From Edaphobacter sp. (GTDB lineage Bacteria > Acidobacteriota > Terriglobia > Terriglobales > Acidobacteriaceae): a stretch of DNA of 64,000 bases. Positions 8,130 through 16,195 of the stretch are shown one piece after another. Position 1 is the stretch's first letter. Each line of letters opens with the position of its first letter. The translations under genes and the position numbers were made by a program. Under the pieces are notes generated by a model. That model was given only the letters and a program-made list of their open reading frames with translations. It had not been told where the DNA came from and made no database searches. The DNA lies in the NCBI GenBank assembly GCA_025462645.1, contig JAOAPB010000083.1, positions 1 to 64,000 of the forward strand, in the 5' to 3' direction.

Positions 8130-10712
8130 ATGGCTACGCTTAGCTTTCGCTCCGCCGCAAAGATCGCCGCTCGCGAGATGCACTCGTCGCGCGGCAAGTT
8201 CTTCTTTGTCATCCTCTCGGTGGCGATAGGGGTTGCCGCACTTACTGGCGTGCGCGGCTTCTCGTCCTCGTTTCGTGCGACGCTGCTGAACCGGGCACGC
8301 AGCATTATGGCGGCGGATCTGTCGGCGCGGATGTTCATGCAGCCTACGCCGGAGCAGCAGAGGGGCCTTGAGGAGATTGAAGGGGAGGGCGTTGCGATTA
8401 CGCCTGTGACGGAGCTGCTCTCGATGGCATCCGACCCGAAGACGCTCGATCCGCTGCTGGTTTCGCTGAAGGCGGTCGATCCTGCGATGTATCCGTTTTA
8501 TGGTGAGGTGGAGCTGGCACCGGCGGGTCCGCTGAAGAGTGTGCTGAGCTCCGACTCGGTTGCAGTGGCAGATGATCTGCTTGTCCGGCTGCACCTCAAG
8601 GTTGGGGATCAGCTCAAGATTGGGACTCAGCTCTTTCGCATTGCGTCTGTCGTCGTCAATGAACCGGACCGCTTGTCGGGGAACTTCGCGGCTGGGCCAA
8701 GGGTTCTGATCTCGCGGGAGGGGCTTGAGGCAAGCGGGTTGCTTGCTCCGGGCAGCCATGCGGGGCAGCGGTATCTGTTCAAGGTTCCAAAGCCGGGGGG
8801 TGGGGCGCCGATCTCGGACAAGGCTGTGGCGGAGCTGAAGGCAAGGCTGGAGAAGCTGTTGCCTGAATCGCAGGTCATCGACTATCGGGAGACCAATCCT
8901 GCGCTGACCCAGGGGCTTGATCGCGCGACGAGCCTTTTGTCGCTGATGAGCCTGGTGGCGCTGGTGCTTGGCGCTGTCGGCGTGGCGATGGCGATGCGCG
9001 CGCATCTGCAGCAGCGGCTGGACACAATTGCGATTATGAAGTCGCTGGGGGCGCGGTCGGGGCAGATCATGAAGATCTATCTGCTGCAGACGCTGATGCT
9101 TGGGCTGTTTGGAGGGCTGTTGGGTGTGGCGCTGGGGGTGGGGGTTCAGCTGGCCTTTCCCTATTTCCTGGCCAAGCTGATCAACATCCCGACCGATCTG
9201 CACGTCCAGTTGGGAACCGTGGTTACGGGGCTGGCTGCGGGCATTCTTACGACGCTGCTGTTTACTCTGCCGCCGCTGCTCGATATCCGTGGGGTTCGTC
9301 CGATCCTTATCCTGAGGCGTGCGGTTGAGGACAATGACGATCCGTTCGTTACCGCAATCTGGCGCAAGATTACGAAGAACCTGGCGCAGATCGGCGCGGC
9401 TGTCCTGATCCTGGCCGGGTTGGCTGCCATTGCAACGACGCTCAGCGACTCGGCTACCGTGGGCAGGGTCTTCTCGCTGGGGCTGGTGGCTGTGCTGGCA
9501 GTTCTGCTCGCGGCTGCGGCTGGGGTTCTTGCGGGGCTTCGGTTCTTCCTCAATCGCACAAGGCTGCATCTTCCATCTTCTGTTCGGCATGGGCTGGCGA
9601 ATCTGTATCGGCCCGGTAATCCCTCGGCTGCTCTGCTGGCTGCGCTGGGTATGGGGGTGATGCAGATCATGAGTGTGTATCTGGTGCAGCAGGCGGTGGT
9701 ATCGGAGCTGCATCTGTCGAGCGCGCCGAACTTGCCCAATGTGTTTCTCATCGACATTACCAACGATGAGATTGGGGGAATGCGAACGCTGCTGAAGAGT
9801 CAGAAGAGCGTTACCTCCGAGCCTGAGCTGCTGCCGGTTGTCTCGTCCCGGATCATTGAGATCGATGGCGTTCCTGCGAATCAGGCGAAGCTCAAGAACT
9901 TTCCCAAGCGGATGCTGCAGTCGATCAACCTGACCTGGTCTGAGAGTGCTCCACCCGGGACTAGTGTCGTTGCGGGTAAGTGGTGGCCGGCGGGGGAGAA
10001 GGGTGTGGTGGTTGCCATCGCTCAGCGGCAGGCGGAGCGGCTGGGCGTGAAGGTGGGATCGAAGGTCACCTTTGCGGCGCAGGATACGCGGATCGTCGCA
10101 ACGGTTGCCGCGCTGGTCAAGGCCGATGGGCAACATGCTTTCTCGCGGGCAGAGTTCATCCTGCCTCCATCGGCTCTGGTGGGGCTTCCGGTGGTCTGGT
10201 ATGGCGGCGTTCACGCCGATCCGAACCGCGTGGGCGAGTTGCAGAGGGCGCTGTACAAGGCCTATCCGACCGTTACCGTCATCAATGTGGCGCAGGCGCT
10301 GGAGACGGTTCGTTCGGTCGTAATCCAGATCACCTACGTGATTCAGTTCCTGGCTGCGTTCTCGATCTTCGCAGGCATCATCATTCTGGCCAGCAGCATC
10401 GCGGGGACTCGCTATCGGCGGATTCGGGAGGTCGTGGTCCTGAAGACGCTTGGAGCTACGCGTGCGCGCATCGCGACGGTGTTTTCGATTGAGTTTGCGG
10501 TATTGGGACTGGTGGCCGGGGTCGTCGGTATTGTCTTCGCTAATCTGATTGCCAGGGTTCTGCTTGGGCGAATGAGCGCGACATACCACTTTCACTGGGG
10601 TTGGAATGCGGTGGCTCTGCTTGGGACTGCTGTGCTTACGGTTGTCACCGGATGGCTGGCTAGCCATCGCATCCTCGGGCAGAAGCCCCTGGAGGTTCTT
10701 CGCGAGGAGTAG
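8130..10712 (+). CDS. YbbP-like ABC transporter permease (FtsX family)
   Basis: The 860-residue protein shows ten predicted membrane segments, as in YbbP. One is near residue 25 (FFFVILSVAIGVAALTGV), three are around 255-400 (first FtsX domain), three are around 415-515, and three are at the C-terminus (second FtsX domain, VIQFLAAFSIFAGIIILASSI onwards). Two large periplasmic regions lie between them. ATG at 8130 follows GGGGAGATC. It is coupled to the ATPase gene upstream. Two FtsX domains in one chain separate it from four-helix MacB or LolC-type permeases. Confidence 0.92.
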   Translation: MATLSFRSAAKIAAREMHSSRGKFFFVILSVAIGVAALTGVRGFSSSFRATLLNRARSIMAADLSARMFMQPTPEQQRGLEEIEGEGVAITPVTELLSMASDPKTLDPLLVSLKAVDPAMYPFYGEVELAPAGPLKSVLSSDSVAVADDLLVRLHLKVGDQLKIGTQLFRIASVVVNEPDRLSGNFAAGPRVLISREGLEASGLLAPGSHAGQRYLFKVPKPGGGAPISDKAVAELKARLEKLLPESQVIDYRETNPALTQGLDRATSLLSLMSLVALVLGAVGVAMAMRAHLQQRLDTIAIMKSLGARSGQIMKIYLLQTLMLGLFGGLLGVALGVGVQLAFPYFLAKLINIPTDLHVQLGTVVTGLAAGILTTLLFTLPPLLDIRGVRPILILRRAVEDNDDPFVTAIWRKITKNLAQIGAAVLILAGLAAIATTLSDSATVGRVFSLGLVAVLAVLLAAAAGVLAGLRFFLNRTRLHLPSSVRHGLANLYRPGNPSAALLAALGMGVMQIMSVYLVQQAVVSELHLSSAPNLPNVFLIDITNDEIGGMRTLLKSQKSVTSEPELLPVVSSRIIEIDGVPANQAKLKNFPKRMLQSINLTWSESAPPGTSVVAGKWWPAGEKGVVVAIAQRQAERLGVKVGSKVTFAAQDTRIVATVAALVKADGQHAFSRAEFILPPSALVGLPVVWYGGVHADPNRVGELQRALYKAYPTVTVINVAQALETVRSVVIQITYVIQFLAAFSIFAGIIILASSIAGTRYRRIREVVVLKTLGATRARIATVFSIEFAVLGLVAGVVGIVFANLIARVLLGRMSATYHFHWGWNAVALLGTAVLTVVTGWLASHRILGQKPLEVLREE

Positions 10713-10744
10713 CCCGCAGGAGGCAACCGAGCAGGGTTGTTAGG

Positions 10745-11965
10745 ATGATTCTGTCTTGCAATTTTGAAAGTGAACAGGTGCGGTTGATGAGGTTGGATGA
10801 AGGGAAGGCCCTGCAGATTCATAGGCAGCGCTTTGGGCGGGATGGCCGGGCGTTTGCCGCTCCGGCTCGTGTGAATTTAATCGGCGAGCATACGGACTAT
10901 ACGGGCGGATTGGTCATGCCTATGGCTATCGGCTTTTCTACAGTGGCTGTTATCAGTGCGCGGGAGGACGGACGGGCGGTCTTCTACTCGGCTAACTATG
11001 AGGAGGAGGCTTCGTTCGAGATTGCCTCTCTGGAGCGGTCTCCGCGTGGGCACTGGAGCGACTATCCGGCTGGGGTCTTGTGGAGCCTGCGGCAGGAGGG
11101 GATTGCGATCGACGGGTTCAGTATGAGCCTCGCGGGCGATGTTCCGCTGGGGGCCGGGTTGAGCTCTTCGGCTTCGGTCGAGGTGGCTACGGCTATGGGG
11201 CTGCTCTGGCTTGCTGGTGTGACGCTGCCGCTCGAGAAGATTGCGACGCTTTGCCGTAAGGCTGAGAACGAGTATGTCGGCGCGAAGAGCGGGATCATGG
11301 ACCAGTTTGTCGTGGCGGGCGGGGTGGCACATCGGGCGATGATGCTGGACTGCCGGTCCCTGGGATATGAGCTGCTGCCGCTGCCGGACGAGGTGCGGGT
11401 GGTGATCTGCAACTCGATGGTGAAGCATTCGGTGGCGACGGGTGGGTACGGCAACCGGCGCGATGAGGTGGAGGCCGGGCAGGCTGTACTGCGGCAGGAG
11501 CGGCCAGGGATCGAGCTGCTGCGGGATGCTACGCTGGCCGATCTGGAGGCTTGCAGGGGGAAGATGCCGGAGGCCAGCTTTGCGCGGTGCAGGCACATCA
11601 TCACGGAGAATGTGCGGGTGCTGGAGGCGCGGGAGGCTCTGTTGAAGGGCGATCTGCAGCGTCTTGGGGGGATGATGATCGCAGCCCATGTGAGTATGCG
11701 GGATGACTTCGCGGCGAGTTGCCCGGAGGTGGATGCAATGGTGGAGATTGCGATGCGGCAGGATGGATGCTTTGGAGCGCGGATTACGGGCGGGGGATTT
11801 GGGGGGTGCACTGTGAATGTCGTGAGCGCGGATGGGGCAGAGCAGTTTGTCGAGACGGTGCGCCGGGAGTATGCGACAGCTACAGGGATTGCGGATGCGC
11901 AGTGTTTTGTCTGTGAGGCTTCGGATGGTGCGCTGGCACTGCTGGCGAAGGGTGGTGTGCAGTGA
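10745..11965 (+). CDS. galK: Galactokinase
   Basis: Phosphorylates galactose to galactose-1-phosphate (Leloir pathway). The GHMP-kinase signatures are clear: RVNLIGEHTDYTGG, the ATP loop PLGAGLSSSASVEVA, GAKSGIMDQF and ITGGGFGGCTVN. The 406-residue frame begins at an ATG inside TAGGATG; the nearest GGAGG is 22 bases upstream. An internal ATG at 10787 (MRLDEGKALQ) would give a length closer to other galactokinases, so the exact start is uncertain. The stop overlaps galT by GTGA. Confidence 0.95.
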   Translation: MILSCNFESEQVRLMRLDEGKALQIHRQRFGRDGRAFAAPARVNLIGEHTDYTGGLVMPMAIGFSTVAVISAREDGRAVFYSANYEEEASFEIASLERSPRGHWSDYPAGVLWSLRQEGIAIDGFSMSLAGDVPLGAGLSSSASVEVATAMGLLWLAGVTLPLEKIATLCRKAENEYVGAKSGIMDQFVVAGGVAHRAMMLDCRSLGYELLPLPDEVRVVICNSMVKHSVATGGYGNRRDEVEAGQAVLRQERPGIELLRDATLADLEACRGKMPEASFARCRHIITENVRVLEAREALLKGDLQRLGGMMIAAHVSMRDDFAASCPEVDAMVEIAMRQDGCFGARITGGGFGGCTVNVVSADGAEQFVETVRREYATATGIADAQCFVCEASDGALALLAKGGVQ

Positions 11966-12996
11966 ATCCATTGGCGCAGCAGAACCCTCATCGGCGGTTC
12001 AACCCTCTGAAGCGGGAGTGGGTGCTGGTCTCGCCTAATAGGACGCAGCGACCGTGGCAGGGACAGACGGAGAAGACGGTGGCGGAGCCTGTGCTGACTT
12101 ACGATCCGAATTGCTACTTGTGCCCGGGGAATATGCGGGCGGGTGGGGCTCGGACGGACAAGTACACGAGCACGTATGTCTTCGAGAACGACTATGCGGC
12201 TTTGAAGCCGGATGCTCCGCGATTTTCGAGCGATGAAGAGGACAAGGGGATCCTGGTGGCGGAGGGGGAGAGCGGGATTTGCCGGGTGATCTGCTTTTCG
12301 CCCCGGCATGACCTTACGCTGGCGAAGATGTCGGTGGGCGAGATACGGCGGGTCGTCGATGTGTGGGCGGAGCAGTATGAGGAGCTGGGCTCGCGGGAGG
12401 ACATCGGCTACGTGCAGGTGTTCGAGAATCGCGGAGCGATGATGGGGGCGAGCAATCCGCACCCGCATGGGCAGATATGGGCGAGCCGGTCGGTTCCGAA
12501 CGAGGTGGTGGCGGAGCAGATGGGGCAGGCCGAGTATCTGAAGGAGCGCGGGTGCTGCCTGCTCTGTGCCTACCGGGAGATGGAGGTTGCGCTCGGAGAG
12601 CGGGTGGTTGCGGCTAACGACAGCTTCGTTGCCGTGGTTCCTTTCTGGGCGGTTTGGCCATTTGAGGTGATGATTCTGCCGCTGCGGCATATCGCCGATC
12701 TGGAGGCGATGACGGGTGCGGAGCGGGATGGGTTTGCGGAGATGCTGCAGCGGGTGACGAAGACTTACGATAAGGTCTTCGATACGCCTTTTCCGTACTC
12801 GATGGGATTGCATCCGAAGCCTTCCGATGGGGAGGAGCATCCGGAGTGGCACTTTCATGTCCACTTCTATCCTCCTTTGCTGCGGTCGGCTACGATTCGG
12901 AAGTTCATGGTGGGGTTTGAGTTGTTGGGTGGGCCGCAACGGGATATTACTCCGGAGTCGGCGGCTGAGACGTTGCGGCAGGCTGCTTTGCGGTAG
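11962..12996 (+). CDS. galT: Galactose-1-phosphate uridylyltransferase
   Basis: Exchanges UMP between UDP-glucose and galactose-1-phosphate. The 344-residue HIT-superfamily enzyme has the zinc-site CYLCPGN, a second CxxC in CCLLCAY, the nucleophilic His in NPHPHGQIWA and the C-terminal HFHVHFYPP. It starts with GTG inside the galK stop (GTGA overlap), so translation is coupled. With galK it forms a two-gene operon ending in a clear terminator. galE and galM are not in the window. Confidence 0.95.
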   Translation: MNPLAQQNPHRRFNPLKREWVLVSPNRTQRPWQGQTEKTVAEPVLTYDPNCYLCPGNMRAGGARTDKYTSTYVFENDYAALKPDAPRFSSDEEDKGILVAEGESGICRVICFSPRHDLTLAKMSVGEIRRVVDVWAEQYEELGSREDIGYVQVFENRGAMMGASNPHPHGQIWASRSVPNEVVAEQMGQAEYLKERGCCLLCAYREMEVALGERVVAANDSFVAVVPFWAVWPFEVMILPLRHIADLEAMTGAERDGFAEMLQRVTKTYDKVFDTPFPYSMGLHPKPSDGEEHPEWHFHVHFYPPLLRSATIRKFMVGFELLGGPQRDITPESAAETLRQAALR

Positions 12997-13016
12997 TCCA
13001 GAGGCTATTTTTCAAC

Positions 13017-13057
13017 GAGAAAGCCCCGGTGATTATGCCGGGGCTTCTCTGGTTTTT
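13017..13057 (+). terminator. Rho-independent terminator after galT
   Basis: GAGAAAGCCCCGG pairs with CCGGGGCTTCTC (13038-13049), with one bulged A, followed by TGGTTTTT. It closes the galK-galT operon. Confidence 0.85.
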
Positions 13058-13079
13058 AGGGAGATGTGAGATTTTCGCC

Positions 13080-13107
13080 TTGACACATTCCTATATGGGT
13101 ATATATT
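13080..13107 (+). promoter_or_regulatory. Sigma70 promoter of the ArsR-type gene
   Basis: TTGACA (13080-13085) and TATATT (13102-13107) are separated by 16 bases. A CTATATGGGTATATA near-palindrome fills the spacer and could be the operator of the ArsR protein. The predicted start of transcription is at the ATG itself. Confidence 0.65.
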
Positions 13108-13114
13108 TCTGGAC

Positions 13115-13474
13115 ATGGCTAGAGCAGCGACCACGACGGATGTGTTCCATGCGATCGCGGAGCCGAGACGGCGCGAGGTAATCGGCGTGCTGGCGGATGG
13201 CAGGGAGTATGCCGTGGGTGAGGTGGTTCTGCGGTTGAAGATGCCGCAGCCGGCGGTGTCGAAGCATCTTGGGGTGCTGCGTAAGGTTGGGGTCGTGTCG
13301 GTGATCAAGCGGGGGCAGCACCGGATGTATCGGCTGAATGCGGCGGAGCTGAGGCCGGTACATGACTGGGTGAAGGTGTTTGAGCGGTACTGGATGCATC
13401 AGCTTGGTCAGATCAAGGAGCGCGCGGAGCGGAAGGCGCTGGAGCGCATGGTTTCGATGAAAGATAAGGATTGA
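13115..13474 (+). CDS. ArsR-family winged-helix regulator
   Basis: The 119-residue DNA-binding protein has the ArsR core: AIAEPRRREVIGVLADGREYAVGEV and the recognition helix in MPQPAVSKHLGVLRKVGVV, then the wing KRGQHRMYRL. There are no cysteine pairs in the alpha-3 or alpha-5 metal-site positions, so it is more likely of the SdpR/AHSA1-associated type than a metal sensor. It starts the operon with the DUF899 gene 41 bases downstream. Lack of a ribosome site and the -10 seven bases upstream suggest a leaderless message. Confidence 0.9.
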   Translation: MARAATTTDVFHAIAEPRRREVIGVLADGREYAVGEVVLRLKMPQPAVSKHLGVLRKVGVVSVIKRGQHRMYRLNAAELRPVHDWVKVFERYWMHQLGQIKERAERKALERMVSMKDKD

Positions 13475-13514
13475 GAGGTTGGCGCAGAGTAGCGCGCAGT
13501 CGCAAGGAGGAGAG

Positions 13515-14288
13515 ATGACGATGAGTGTTGCAGAACAGACAGGGCACAAGGTCGTATCGAGCAAAGAGTGGATCGAGACGCGGAAGGTATTTCTGGCGAA
13601 GGAGAAGGAACTGACGCGGCTGCGCGACCAGCTGGCACAGCAGAGGAGAGAGCTGCCGTGGGAACGGGTTGAGAAGAACTATGTGTTCGATGGGCCGAAG
13701 GGGAAGGAGTCGCTGGCGGATCTGTTTGGCGGAAGGAGCCAGCTGGTGATCTACCACTTCATGATGGGGCCGGGGTGGCCGGAGGGTTGCCCGAGCTGCT
13801 CGATGATCGCCGACGGCATCGATCCGACGTTGGTGCATCTGGCCGATCGGGGTGTGACCCTGCTTGCGGTTTCGCGGGCTACTTATCCGGAGATTGAACA
13901 GTTCAAGAAGCGGATGGGATGGGGGTTCAAGTGGGTGTCGTCGAATGGGAACGACTTCAACTGGGACTACCATGTGTCGTTTACGAAGGAGGAGATGGCG
14001 CAGGGGAAGATGTTCTACAACTACAAGGATAACGTCTTCCCGAGGGAAGAGGCTCCTGGTGCGAGCGTGTTCTACAAGGACGAGAGCGGAGAGATCTTTC
14101 ATACGTACTCGACCTTTGGCCGCGGAGGCGAGCCTTTGATCACGACATACGATTATCTCGATCTTGTGCCGATGGGAAGGAACGAGGAGGGACTCTCGTT
14201 TCCAATGGCCTGGGTCCGCCATCATGACAGGTACAAGAACGATGCGGTGCAGGCGGCTTCGTGCTGCGGTGCTGGAGAGCACGCGTGA
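13515..14288 (+). CDS. DUF899 thioredoxin-fold protein
   Basis: The 257-residue product matches the DUF899 family: ELPWERVEKNYVF near residue 50, MMGPGWPEGCPSCSMIAD with a CxxC at the thioredoxin-like active site, and C-terminal FHTYSTFGRG and DYLDLVPMGRNE. Its reaction is unknown; the family is presumed redox-active. AAGGAGG before the ATG at 13515 sets the start, so upstream in-frame codons are excluded. It follows the ArsR gene and its stop overlaps the next small gene by GTGA. Confidence 0.88.
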   Translation: MTMSVAEQTGHKVVSSKEWIETRKVFLAKEKELTRLRDQLAQQRRELPWERVEKNYVFDGPKGKESLADLFGGRSQLVIYHFMMGPGWPEGCPSCSMIADGIDPTLVHLADRGVTLLAVSRATYPEIEQFKKRMGWGFKWVSSNGNDFNWDYHVSFTKEEMAQGKMFYNYKDNVFPREEAPGASVFYKDESGEIFHTYSTFGRGGEPLITTYDYLDLVPMGRNEEGLSFPMAWVRHHDRYKNDAVQAASCCGAGEHA

Positions 14289-14581
14289 GAGGGCATGATT
14301 GCTGCCGCGCAGGGCGGAGCGAAGGGATGCGGAGTCGTGGGCCGCATCCGCGTTCTGTGGTGAAGCGGGGTGCTGGTGCGCTTGGCTGGGTGGTGCCGAG
14401 CGCGATACTGGTGCTGATGCCTAAGTGTCCGGCTTGCGTGGTTGCTTATGTTGCGATCGTTACTGGGGCTGGGATCTCGTTTTCAGCGGCGGCGCAACTG
14501 CGGATGGTGGTGCTTGTGCTGTGCGTGGTGGTACTTGCGTGGGTTGCGGTACGGTTGGTGCAGCGTAGTGTTCATGGGTAA
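14285..14581 (+). CDS. Small membrane protein with PKCPAC motif
   Basis: The 98-residue product begins with GTG overlapping the DUF899 stop (GTGA). A basic N-terminal stretch precedes one hydrophobic helix ending in LVLMPKCPACVVAY and a second helix (LRMVVLVLCVVVLAWVAV). The PKCPAC pair at the membrane surface could bind metal or take part in thiol exchange. Translational coupling to a CxxC-containing DUF899 protein supports a redox link. No named family is recognised. Confidence 0.7.
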   Translation: MRGHDCCRAGRSEGMRSRGPHPRSVVKRGAGALGWVVPSAILVLMPKCPACVVAYVAIVTGAGISFSAAAQLRMVVLVLCVVVLAWVAVRLVQRSVHG

Positions 14582-14625
14582 GGGTGTCTGATGAATCCTC
14601 ATCCTGTCGTGCGATGGGATAGAAC

Positions 14626-14690
14626 GGCACTCGGGTCGCTTCGCTCCCCTCGGAAAATGCGGGGGTTCTTCGCTTCGCTCAGAATGACAA
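14626..14690. repeat. Dispersed repeat family A, copy 1
   Basis: Contains GGCACTCGGGTCGCTTCGCT, then AAAATGCGGGGGTTCTTCGC and TTCGCTCAGAATGACAA. Close copies lie at 17091-17126 and 28643-28718, and degenerate ones near 44461 and 48241. It lies just downstream of the small membrane gene, and imperfect AACGACAA/CAATGACA runs follow it. Confidence 0.8.
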
Positions 14691-14771
14691 CGTAAAACTG
14701 AACGATGACAATGTAACCGGACAATGACACGTAAACCGAACAACGACAAACAGCAGGCCTTCAAGAGGTCG

Positions 14772-15956
14772 TTAGTTTGTGGAGACGATTTTGATTCCGT
14801 CCTGCGCGGCTTTGAGGTAGTTGCCGTAGCCGACGACTACGGTTGAGCCGATGAGGAGGAAGAGGCCGGCAGAGACGAGGAGTTTGGTGCGGCGGCTGGT
14901 TCCGCGCCACTCCTTGAGGAAGAGACCCCATAGGGTGGCGAAGATGATGATGCTGGCCATGTGGAGGGTCCAGCTGGAGAAGTCGTACTTGCCCATCTTG
15001 GTCTGGCCCATGGAGTAGAAGAAGAACTGGAAGTACCAGATGACCCCGGCCAGGGCGGCGAAGAGATAGTTGGCGATGAGAGTCCTGGTGGCGAGGCGGT
15101 CGTGGGTGGAGGCGTCCAAGGGGTCGAAGTCGACGAGGGTATCGCCTACGGCGTGGGTGGCGCGCATGGGATTTGTGCCGGGTTGGCCGAGGAACTGTTT
15201 TGCGGAGCGGTTCTTGATGATGAGGATGGCAGACCAGATGAAGTTGGTGAGGAAGCCTCCCCAGAGGACGACGATGAGGATGGGAAGATTTTGCCAGAGG
15301 TCGAGACGATTGTTGGCGAGGAGCTCGCGTTTGGCGATCGCGCCGATGGGGGCGCCGGCTTTGAGGCCGAAGGCAAAGAAGGAGCTCATGATGCCTGCAA
15401 AGATCGCGACGGCGATGCCTTTGCCGAAGGAGAAGTCGGATTCGCCCGCTTCGGCTTTCTCTTCTGGAGTAATCTCTTTTTCCTTGGAGAGGCCTGCTGC
15501 TCCGTTGACGGCTACGGCAATGAGGCAGACGAGGACTCCGAGAAGGATGATCTGGCCGGAGGTCTCGTGCAGGATGCCCTTGATGGAGCCGTCGTAGATG
15601 GGCGGGATGAGGGTTCCGAAGGCGGTGCAGAGGCCGAGGGCTATGGCGTAGCCGAGGGCGATGCCGAGGTAGCGGATGGCGAGGCCGAAGGTTAGGCCGC
15701 CGACGCCCCAGAGGGCTCCCCAGAGAAGGGCGTAGAAGATGCTGGAGGAGGGAGCCTCATGGAGGATGCTGTAGAGGTGGGGGACGAAGATGGAGGCGAG
15801 GACGATGGGCGCGACGATCCATGCGGCGAAGCCCTGGATGAGCCAATAGATCTCCCAGGACCAGCGCTTGATGCCGCGGAAGGGGATGAAGTTCGTGGCG
15901 GAGGCGAAACCGCCGATCCAGTGATAGATGACGCCGATAAGCGGATTGGGTCCCAC
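14772..15956 (-). CDS. rhaT: L-rhamnose-proton symporter RhaT
   Basis: Imports L-rhamnose with protons across the inner membrane. The 394-residue product has about ten hydrophobic helices and the RhaT hallmarks: YHWIGGFASATNFIPFRGIKRWSWE at the N-terminus, GALWGVGGLTFGLAIRYLG, and the late YFQFFFYSMGQTKMG segment. It begins with GTG at 15956 with GAGG a few bases upstream. A TATTAT -10 candidate lies within a palindrome at 15975-15991. It is divergent from the lut genes. Confidence 0.92.
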   Translation of the reverse strand: MGPNPLIGVIYHWIGGFASATNFIPFRGIKRWSWEIYWLIQGFAAWIVAPIVLASIFVPHLYSILHEAPSSSIFYALLWGALWGVGGLTFGLAIRYLGIALGYAIALGLCTAFGTLIPPIYDGSIKGILHETSGQIILLGVLVCLIAVAVNGAAGLSKEKEITPEEKAEAGESDFSFGKGIAVAIFAGIMSSFFAFGLKAGAPIGAIAKRELLANNRLDLWQNLPILIVVLWGGFLTNFIWSAILIIKNRSAKQFLGQPGTNPMRATHAVGDTLVDFDPLDASTHDRLATRTLIANYLFAALAGVIWYFQFFFYSMGQTKMGKYDFSSWTLHMASIIIFATLWGLFLKEWRGTSRRTKLLVSAGLFLLIGSTVVVGYGNYLKAAQDGIKIVSTN

Positions 15957-15974
15957 GCAGGCCTCGCTGAGTTG

Positions 15975-15991
15975 AATGATAATAATTCATT
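15975..15991. promoter_or_regulatory. Palindrome over the rhaT -10 region
   Basis: AATGA and TCATT flank TAATAAT, giving a 5-7-5 dyad. It overlaps the probable TATTAT -10 of rhaT on the minus strand, so it is a good operator candidate. Confidence 0.45.
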
Positions 15992-16140
15992 AGACCGGCT
16001 TCATTGCTACTGCGAGCTCCAGAAAAATGTGGAGGTGGTCTTCCTGGAGGAAGCCACGCGAAGTCCGTTCCCTTCGGCCTGCACCAACAGTGACACCGGT
16101 TGAGCGTGTACCATCCTATCCGACGGAGGTTGCGTTGGGT

Positions 16141-16159
16141 AAATATACTCTCTATTGAA
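16141..16159 (+). promoter_or_regulatory. Shared 19-base motif, copy upstream of lutA
   Basis: AAATATACTCTCTATTGAA is repeated exactly, in reverse orientation, at 19347-19365 before rhaI. Here it includes a TATACT -10 candidate (16144-16149), followed about 36 bases later by a GGAGG ribosome site. Confidence 0.6.
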
Positions 16160-16195
16160 TTTTGTCTTGTCTTTTGGCTGTGCTGGAGGTTTGGG

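Noticed and set aside
7806-10667. A 953-codon open frame on the minus strand opposite the ABC genes
   Set aside because: It is antisense to two well-supported ABC genes, is rich in Arg, His, Pro and Gln, and has no domain. It arises from GC-rich codon bias. The same applies to the long minus-strand frame at 11062-12939.
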